Shown here piece by piece: positions 1-5,427 of a stretch of DNA of 5,427 nt. Source of the stretch: Actinomycetota bacterium. GTDB lineage: Bacteria; Actinomycetota; Actinomycetes; Nanopelagicales; Nanopelagicaceae. The stretch is taken from NCBI GenBank assembly GCA_009697555.1, contig WLQV01000082.1, forward strand, positions 1 to 5,427, written 5' to 3'. The notes below the pieces were generated by a model, which had not been told where the DNA came from, ran no database searches, and worked only from the letters and a program-made list of their open reading frames with translations. The stretch's first letter is position 1, and each line of letters starts with the position of its first letter. The position numbers were made by a program, and so were the translations under genes.

Positions 1-759
1 AGTGATGATGAGTGGGGTAGAAGCTGGGCTGAAATCATGCAATATCGCTTCACTTCTCAAGGTCCACTCGATGGCCATCCAGTAGGCAATCTCTTGCTCG
101 CGGCGCTCTGGGATCGCGATGAAGATCCAGTTGCGGGGTTAGATCGCGTTGGCGCACTTCTTAAAGTTGTCGGACGCGTCTTACCAATGGCGGCAGAGCC
201 ACTGGACATCGAAGCAGAATTTGAATTAAGTAATGGCGAAACTGAAATTGCACGAGGCCAGATTGCAGTAGCAGGTGCCAGTGGTCGACTCCGCAACCTC
301 ACAATTATTCCGGAGAATCCACCGGCCCGAATTGAAGCGCTCTCTGCAATTGCACATGCCGATTGGATAACGATGGGGCCAGGAAGTTGGATCTCTAGCG
401 TTCTGCCGCACCTGCTCATTCCAGCTCAACGCGATGCTCTGATTTCTAGCAAAGCGAAGAAAATTCTCCTTCTTAATTTAGATCCACATCCGAGCCAAGG
501 GGGCGATGAATTGGCGGGGAAGAGTCCGCAAGAACATCTCAAGTTGATTGCAAAATATGCGCCACATCTCACACTCTCCTATGTCATTGCGGACACATCA
601 GTGGTGCAGCAACCAGCTGAACTCGAAAAATTGGTGAAATCCTTCGGTGGGCGCCTCATTACCGCAGATTTACGCCAAGAGCGGGGAAGTATTCATCACA
701 ATGTGGAAAAATTGGCTCAGCTTTTGGCCAGCGTAATGAATGAAACACTGGTTGGATAA
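1..759 (+). CDS. yvcK: YvcK/CofD-like gluconeogenesis factor, 3' part (5' end outside window)
   Basis: The reading frame is open to the first base of the window, giving 252 C-terminal residues of a protein usually about 320-340 long. The first ATG at 37 is internal: the preceding codons read [12 protein letters not shown], which continues the conserved actinobacterial YvcK block before the Q-[HY]-R-F motif. Visible family motifs are [13 protein letters not shown] (window residues about 24-36) and [16 protein letters not shown] (about 124-139), part of the CofD-like fold that binds a UDP-sugar. The N-terminal glycine-rich loop is missing because of the window edge. In Bacillus and mycobacteria, YvcK/CuvA binds UDP-GlcNAc-type nucleotides and is needed for normal growth and shape on gluconeogenic carbon; it is cytosolic, without a signal peptide. 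The segment normally carrying a Q-P-G-E-T motif reads HPSQGGDEL here, a local divergence. It ends 4 bases before whiA, so the two are probably co-transcribed. Family assignment is firm; the exact biochemical role is not settled even in model species. Confidence 0.93.
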   Translation, partial: SDDEWGRSWAEIMQYRFTSQGPLDGHPVGNLLLAALWDRDEDPVAGLDRVGALLKVVGRVLPMAAEPLDIEAEFELSNGETEIARGQIAVAGASGRLRNLTIIPENPPARIEALSAIAHADWITMGPGSWISSVLPHLLIPAQRDALISSKAKKILLLNLDPHPSQGGDELAGKSPQEHLKLIAKYAPHLTLSYVIADTSVVQQPAELEKLVKSFGGRLITADLRQERGSIHHNVEKLAQLLASVMNETLVG

Positions 760-763
760 GCCC

Positions 764-1740
764 ATGGCCATGACCGCAAGTGTGAAAGATGAGTTGAGTC
801 GCCTAGCGATTACCAAGCCTTGTTGCCGCAAAGCCGAAGTTTCAGCACTTCTTCGTTTTGCCGGTGGGCTTCATGTAACCGGCGGAAAGATTGTGATCGA
901 AGTTGAACTCGATGCAGCCCAGAGTGCGCGCAGACTTCGCAAAGAGATCTCCGAAATTTACGGACACGATAGTGATCTTGCCGTTCTCTCATCAGGTGGC
1001 CTACGTAAAGGGTCACGTTATGTGGTTCGGGTTGTTGCCGATGGTGAAGCACTCGCTCGCCAAACTGGATTAGTAGATGGAAATTCACGACCAGTGCGTG
1101 GTTTGCCACCACAAGTTGTTTCGGCTGCAGTCTGTGATGCCGAAGCTGCATGGCGCGGTGCATTTATTGCTCATGGTTCACTCACTGAACCAGGACGCTC
1201 ATCGTCATTGGAAATTACCTGCCCAGGACCTGAAGCAGCGCTGGCACTTGTTGGCGCGGCTCGTCGCTTAGGAATTGCGGCAAAGGCACGAGAAGTTCGT
1301 GGCGTAGATCGAGTTGTGATTCGCGATGGCGATGCCATCGGAGTTCTGTTAACTCGCTTAGGCGCGCACGAGAGCGTTCTTGCATGGGAAGAGCGGAGAA
1401 TGCGCCGTGAAGTTCGCGCAACTGCAAACCGCCTTGCTAATTTTGATGATGCCAATTTACGACGTTCGGCCCGAGCTGCAGTTGCGGCATCAGCTCGCGT
1501 GCAACGTGCGATGGAAATTCTTGGTCCAGAGATTCCCGATCACTTAAAGCAGGCGGGCGAATTGCGTATTAGTCATGGTCAGGCAAGTTTGGAAGAGCTT
1601 GGCTCACTTGCAACTCCACCAATGACCAAAGATGCAATCGCTGGTCGGATTCGTCGACTATTAGCGATGGCAGATAAGCGCGCATCAGATCTTGGTATTC
1701 CTGATACTGAGGCTGGGCTCTCACCAGATTTGCTCAATTA

Positions 1741-1741
<1 letters not shown>
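764..1741 (+). CDS. whiA: WhiA DNA-binding regulator
   Basis: A 325-residue protein, close to the roughly 329 residues of Streptomyces WhiA. I chose ATG 764 because it gives [14 protein letters not shown], the usual family N-terminus. ATG 740 would add eight unrelated residues and overlap yvcK; ATG 770 is also possible. A weak GGA at 754-756 is the only ribosome binding signal, so coupling to yvcK translation is likely. Residues about 20-205 form the degenerate LAGLIDADG-type domain, with RFAGGLHV (31-38), [20 protein letters not shown] (113-132), [14 protein letters not shown] (137-150) and [18 protein letters not shown] (153-170). [20 protein letters not shown] (208-227) leads into the C-terminal helix-turn-helix, about 273-305 (SLEELG, then [14 protein letters not shown]). 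In Streptomyces, WhiA acts with WhiB to control sporulation and division genes at GACAC-containing sites; in non-sporulating bacteria it is tied to division and chromosome organisation. A cytosolic or nucleoid location is expected. The target genes here cannot be read from sequence. Confidence 0.96.
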
Positions 1742-2828
<1,087 letters not shown>

Positions 2829-2829
<1 letters not shown>

Positions 2830-3992
2830 TGTCAGATTTGGCATCGCTTCCTATCTCTGGAAAGCGAACCTTTCTTCGCTGTGATCTCAATGTTCCAATC
2901 AAGAAAGGTGAGATCACCGATGATGGGCGAATTCGAGCATCACTTCCCACTATAAATTTTCTCCTGCAAGGTGGGGCTGGAATTGTTATCGGAGCGCACT
3001 TAGGTCGACCTAAGGGTGTTGCAAGTGCAGAGTTATCACTTGCACCGATTGCTAAGCGGTTGAGTGAATTACTGGGGCGCGTCGTCACATTCGGCCCACT
3101 TACTGGCGCGATTTCTGCCGGTGAGGTGCATCTACTTGAGAATTTGCGCTTTAACAACGCAGAGACAAGTAAGGATGCTCAGGAGCGAAAGGGCTTTGCC
3201 CAAGAGTTAGCGCAAGGTGTCGATAACTATGTGGGAGATGGATTTGGCGCAGTACATCGCAAACATGCCTCAGTCTTTGATCTGCCAGAACTTCTGCCAC
3301 ACGCACCTGGCTTACTTGTTTCAGCTGAAGTTGAAGTCTTACGTAAGTTAACGCAGAGCCCAGCAAAACCGTATGGCGTTCTTTTAGGTGGCTCAAAAGT
3401 TTCAGATAAATTGGCAGTCATCTCAAATTTGCTCGACAAAGTTGATGTCATGGCAATTGGCGGCGGAATGGTCTTTACCTTTTTAGCTGCTCTAGGACAT
3501 GAAGTCGGAAAATCTCTACTTGAGGTCGAAATGATCGATACCGTAAAAGAGTTGATTGCCAAAGCCAACAATTTAGGCGTGGAGTTACTTCTTCCTACTG
3601 ACATTCTGGTTGCCGATGCATTTGCCGCTGATTCACCTGCGAAGGTGGTTGCAGCAGATCAGATTCCAGTTGAGAAAATTGGGTTGGACATTGGCCCAGA
3701 GAGTGCGGCGAAATTTGCTGCTGCAATCGAAGGCTGTCAGACCGTTTTCTGGAATGGCCCGATGGGAGTCTTTGAATTTCCGCGATTTGCAGAAGGAACC
3801 CGCGTTGTTGCGCAAGCACTCACTAAAGTTGCGGGCATTTCCGTCGTAGGTGGCGGAGATTCTGCTGCGGCAGTTCGCGCCCTTGGCTTTAATAACGAAG
3901 ATTTTGGGTACATTTCAACCGGTGGTGGCGCATCCCTGGAGTACTTAGAGGGCAAAGAGTTACCAGGATTAACCGCTTTGGATATTAAGTAA
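2829..3992 (+). CDS. pgk: Phosphoglycerate kinase
   Basis: A 387-residue monomeric cytosolic enzyme transferring phosphate between 1,3-bisphosphoglycerate and ADP, slightly short for bacterial Pgk (about 390-415). I chose ATG 2829, which overlaps the gap stop as TAATG and gives MSDLASLPISGKRTFLRCDL. An earlier in-frame start at 2772 would run 58 bases into gap and adds residues with no family match. Substrate-binding elements of the N-domain are visible: RCDLNVP with Asp19 and Asn21, Arg34 in DDGRIRASLPTI, HLGRP with His57 and Arg60, ENLRF with Arg107, and HRKHAS with Arg144. The C-domain nucleotide site includes GGSKVSDKL with Lys190 and Lys194, IGGGMVFTF (210-218), WNGPMGVFEF with Glu316, and GGGDSAAAV (341-349) followed by STGGGASLEYLEGKELPG (363-380). 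VGDGFGAVHRKHAS is the actinobacterial version of this loop. There is no strong Shine-Dalgarno, so translation probably depends on ribosomes finishing gap. Confidence 0.98.
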
Positions 3993-3998
3993 GGGGTG
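3992..3998 (+). promoter_or_regulatory. Strong ribosome binding site of tpiA
   Basis: AGGGGTG begins inside the pgk stop codon and ends 7 bases before the tpiA ATG at 4006. It is the clearest Shine-Dalgarno within the glycolytic block and fixes the tpiA start. It contrasts with pgk, which has no comparable signal. Confidence 0.75.
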
Positions 3999-4005
3999 AT
4001 GATTT

Positions 4006-4779
4006 ATGCGTAAGCCATTAATGGCCGGCAATTGGAAGATGAATCTCACTCATCTCGAAGCGATTGCCGTGACCCAGAAACTTTCCTACGGCCTTACCGA
4101 TAAAGATTATGACGCAGTCGATGTTGCGGTCATTCCGCCTTTTGTCGATATTCGTTCAGTACAGACAATGGTCGATGGTGACAAATTGCGTCTGGCCTAT
4201 GGCGCACAAGATGTTTCACCGGAGAAGCCCGGTGCATTTACCGGCGATATTTCAGCATCGATGTTGGCAAAGCTTGGTTGCAGCTTTGTGATCGTGGGTC
4301 ACTCTGAGCGTCGCACGATTCATGGCGAAAGTAGCGCGTTGGTAAATCGCAAGGCCCGCGCCGTACTAGATCATGAGATGGTTCCTATCGTCTGTATTGG
4401 GGAAGAGCTCGCGATTCGTGAAAGTGGCGGCCACGTCAACCACGTTCTCACTCAGCTTCGGGAATCTCTGGCTGGAATCCATAAACCAGATTTAAAGAAG
4501 ATTGTTATTGCCTACGAACCTGTATGGGCGATCGGAACTGGGCGCACGGCAACACCACAAGATGCCCAAGAAGTATGCGCTGCAATTCGCCAAGAGTTAG
4601 TGAAGATTGGCAGCGCGGAGATTGCCGAGAATTGTCGAATTCTTTACGGTGGATCGGTAAAGGCGATCAACATTGTCGAGATCATGAAAGAAGAAGATAT
4701 CGATGGCGCGTTGGTCGGCGGAGCGAGTTTGGACCCTGAAGAGTTCGCGCGAATCGCCAAGTTCTACGCTCAGAATTAG
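4006..4779 (+). CDS. tpiA: Triosephosphate isomerase
   Basis: A 257-residue TIM barrel, normal length for bacterial enzymes, interconverting dihydroxyacetone phosphate and glyceraldehyde 3-phosphate in the cytosol, usually as a dimer. Active-site residues are all visible: Asn9 and Lys11 in AGNWKMN, electrophile His99 in VGHSERR, and catalytic Glu171 in [11 protein letters not shown]. The flexible lid, loop 6, is [11 protein letters not shown] (172-182); an arginine follows the GTG where lysine is common, a conservative change. The phosphate-binding loop is YGGSVK (214-219), and the C-terminal [15 protein letters not shown] (233-247) is typical. ATG 4006 is supported by the strong AGGGGTG upstream and by the match of [13 protein letters not shown] to family N-termini. 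It is the third gene of the gap-pgk-tpiA set, 13 bases after pgk, so it is very probably in the same transcript. No unusual insertion or missing catalytic residue was seen. Confidence 0.98.
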   Translation: MRKPLMAGNWKMNLTHLEAIAVTQKLSYGLTDKDYDAVDVAVIPPFVDIRSVQTMVDGDKLRLAYGAQDVSPEKPGAFTGDISASMLAKLGCSFVIVGHSERRTIHGESSALVNRKARAVLDHEMVPIVCIGEELAIRESGGHVNHVLTQLRESLAGIHKPDLKKIVIAYEPVWAIGTGRTATPQDAQEVCAAIRQELVKIGSAEIAENCRILYGGSVKAINIVEIMKEEDIDGALVGGASLDPEEFARIAKFYAQN

Positions 4780-4849
4780 TAAGTACCTGCCTTCTTAAGT
4801 ATCCTTATCCAGTGGCCGAGAATTCGGCAGATGTCGAAAGGTGATAGAA
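4780..4849 (+). promoter_or_regulatory. tpiA-secG spacer with small hairpin and ribosome binding site
   Basis: The 70-base spacer contains a perfect 5-bp stem, GCCGA (4815-4819) pairing with TCGGC (4824-4828) around loop GAAT. No T-run follows, so it is not a standard terminator, and read-through from tpiA to secG is likely. AAAGGTGAT at 4837-4845 is a good Shine-Dalgarno for ATG 4850. TACCTGCC followed by TTCTTAAG lies at 4784-4799; this word recurs after secG. No convincing promoter was found: TATCCT at 4800-4805 has no -35 partner. Confidence 0.45.
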
Positions 4850-5107
4850 ATGAAGTTAGCACTATCAATTCTCCTGGTGATCACCAGTGTTCTGATGATC
4901 CTCTTGGTGCTCCTTCACAAGGGCAAGGGAAGCGGCCTCTCCGATCTATTCGGTGGCGGTATCAGCTCCAACTACGGTGGCTCATCAGTTGTTGAGAAGA
5001 ATCTCGATCGCATCACAATCGTGGTTGGCGGACTCTGGTTTGCTGGCGTTGTCGCGCTAAGTTTGGTTCTTAAGTAATTCTTATTTTTTTAACTTACCTT
5101 TCTTAAG
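4784..5107. repeat. TTCTTAAG repeated three times around secG
   Basis: The 8-base word occurs at 4792-4799, 5067-5074 and 5100-5107. The first two copies extend to a 10-base identity, TTCTTAAGTA. The first and third are both preceded by TACCT (4784-4788 and 5095-5099), differing by a 3-base GCC insertion in the first. Each contains the self-complementary CTTAAG. No other exact copy was noticed in the window by eye. The role is unknown; the spacers before secG and before the next gene may share ancestry. Confidence 0.5.
4850..5077 (+). CDS. secG: SecG subunit of the Sec translocase
   Basis: A 75-residue integral membrane protein, matching the roughly 77 residues of mycobacterial SecG. SecG joins SecY and SecE in the plasma membrane and assists SecA-driven export. 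Two membrane segments are visible: about residues 3-22 (from LALSILLV to LLVLL) and about 54-74 (RITIVVGGLWFAGVVALSLV). Between them is a cytoplasmic loop with the family signature HKGKGSGLSDLFGGG (23-37) and VVEKNLDR (47-54). I chose ATG 4850, which sits 4 bases after AAAGGTGAT and matches the family N-terminus. A GTG at 4841 is in frame and would add three residues, but it lies inside the Shine-Dalgarno itself. Placement after gap-pgk-tpiA is a recurrent actinobacterial arrangement and gives no functional link to glycolysis beyond possible shared expression. Membrane topology follows from family knowledge, with both ends outside. Confidence 0.96.
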   Translation: MKLALSILLVITSVLMILLVLLHKGKGSGLSDLFGGGISSNYGGSSVVEKNLDRITIVVGGLWFAGVVALSLVLK

Positions 5108-5109
5108 GA
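5067..5109 (+). promoter_or_regulatory. Possible stem covering the ribosome binding site of the RbpA-family gene
   Basis: TTCTTAAG at 5067-5074, the last codons of secG, can pair with CTTAAGGA at 5102-5109. This gives eight pairs, one of them G-T wobble, around a 27-base loop that includes a T-run at 5084-5090. The 3' arm contains most of AAGGAG (5105-5110), the Shine-Dalgarno for ATG 5116. A ribosome translating secG to its stop at 5075-5077 would open the stem, so this could couple the two genes. The stem is A+T-rich and the loop long, so stability is doubtful. Confidence 0.25.
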
Positions 5110-5110
5110 G
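5105..5110 (+). promoter_or_regulatory. Ribosome binding site of the RbpA-family gene
   Basis: AAGGAG matches the core Shine-Dalgarno exactly and ends 5 bases before ATG 5116, which fixes this start. The same bases fall in the 3' arm of a possible stem with the end of secG. Confidence 0.8.
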
Positions 5111-5115
5111 TAAAA

Positions 5116-5427
5116 ATGGCAGGTGGAAGTGCAATCCGCGGTAGTCGCGTCGGTGCTGGCCCAATGGGTGAAGCAGAACGTGGCGAATCGATTGGTCGTT
5201 TCCAAGTCTCCTATTGGTGCTCCAACAATCACGAGACAAAGCCATCCTTTGCCGAAGATGGAACCGTTGTTATTCCTGATCAATGGGATTGCCCTCGCTG
5301 TGGTTTTCCAGCAGGTCGCGATAAGAACAATCCACCTAGCCCTGAGGTAAATGTTCCATACAAGACTCACTTGGCTTATGTAAAAGAGCGTCGCACCGAT
5401 GTAGAAGGCGCAAAGATTCTTGAAGAA
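5116..5427 (+). CDS. rbpA: RbpA-family RNA polymerase-binding protein, 5' part (3' end outside window)
   Basis: 104 residues are visible and the frame is open at the window edge; family members run about 110-125, so little is missing. RbpA proteins are actinobacterial and bind RNA polymerase and the principal sigma factor, stabilising open promoter complexes. The N-terminal tail carries IRGSRVGAG (7-15). The central small barrel has a zinc-ribbon pattern with Cys35, His39, Cys59 and Cys62 (YWCSNNHE and WDCPRCG), spaced like the zinc ligands I recall from Streptomyces RbpA. The C-terminal sigma-interaction helix begins at THLAYVKERRTD (84-95), where TH and ERR match classical RbpA. The basic linker before it is unusual: NNPPSPEVNVPYK has one lysine in place of the K-rich stretch of classical RbpA. 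Together with its place beside secG, this suggests the paralogous branch that Streptomyces carries in the same position, rather than the main RbpA. Family membership is firm; the symbol is tentative. Confidence 0.85.
   Translation, partial: MAGGSAIRGSRVGAGPMGEAERGESIGRFQVSYWCSNNHETKPSFAEDGTVVIPDQWDCPRCGFPAGRDKNNPPSPEVNVPYKTHLAYVKERRTDVEGAKILEE

Noticed and set aside
37..39. ATG at 37 as the true start of yvcK
   Set aside because: The frame stays open upstream to base 1 and those codons encode conserved YvcK residues, so the gene continues off the window.
740..763. Earlier ATG for whiA at 740
   Set aside because: It adds eight residues (MKHWLDKP) without family match and overlaps yvcK; ATG 764 reproduces the conserved N-terminus.
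810..1163. Minus-strand open frames opposite whiA, gap and pgk
   Set aside because: They lie wholly within strongly conserved plus-strand genes, lack recognisable domains, and have arginine- or serine-rich compositions typical of antisense frames.
4815..4828. Terminator between tpiA and secG
   Set aside because: The GCCGA/TCGGC hairpin is short and is followed by a mixed sequence and the secG ribosome binding site, not by a T-run.
5071..5090. Intrinsic terminator after secG (TAAG/CTTA stem then seven T)
   Set aside because: The stem has only four mostly A-T pairs, too weak for a standard terminator, and a gene in the same direction follows within 38 bases.
5089..5370. Minus-strand open frame of 93 residues opposite the RbpA-family gene
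   Set aside because: It overlaps a gene with conserved zinc ligands and a strong ribosome binding site, and shows no family motif of its own.

Overview
The window is a compact run of seven protein genes, all on the + strand, with short gaps between them. Order: yvcK (3' part only), whiA, gap, pgk, tpiA, secG, and an RbpA-family gene (5' part only). It points to an actinomycete (Actinomycetota): WhiA is a near full-length match to the Streptomyces type, RbpA-family proteins are restricted to this phylum, and yvcK-whiA-gap-pgk-tpiA-secG is a familiar actinobacterial order. Base composition looks close to half G+C by eye and gaps are small, which is low for the phylum. A streamlined aquatic lineage such as Nanopelagicales would fit, but that placement is inference.

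Layout. Positions 1-759 hold the C-terminal 252 residues of YvcK. whiA follows after 4 bases (764-1741), so the two are probably co-transcribed. An 89-base gap (1742-1830) contains the only promoter-like region with an operator-like palindrome, and starts the glycolytic block: gap (1831-2829), pgk overlapping gap by one base (2829-3992), and tpiA 13 bases later (4006-4779). A 70-base spacer leads to secG (4850-5077), and a 38-base spacer leads to the RbpA-family gene (5116 to the window edge).

How they fit together. Gap, Pgk and TpiA catalyse adjacent reversible steps of lower glycolysis and gluconeogenesis. YvcK is known in other bacteria for supporting growth on gluconeogenic carbon and for cell-envelope precursor control. 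WhiA is a DNA-binding protein linked to division and development. SecG belongs to the protein export channel, and the last gene modulates RNA polymerase.

This is an ordinary conserved housekeeping region. I found no mobile element, CRISPR array, RNA gene, phage gene or unknown multi-gene system. The points worth a second look are small: a palindrome before gap, a repeated 8-base word around secG, a possible stem covering the last gene's ribosome binding site, and the divergent linker of the RbpA-family protein.
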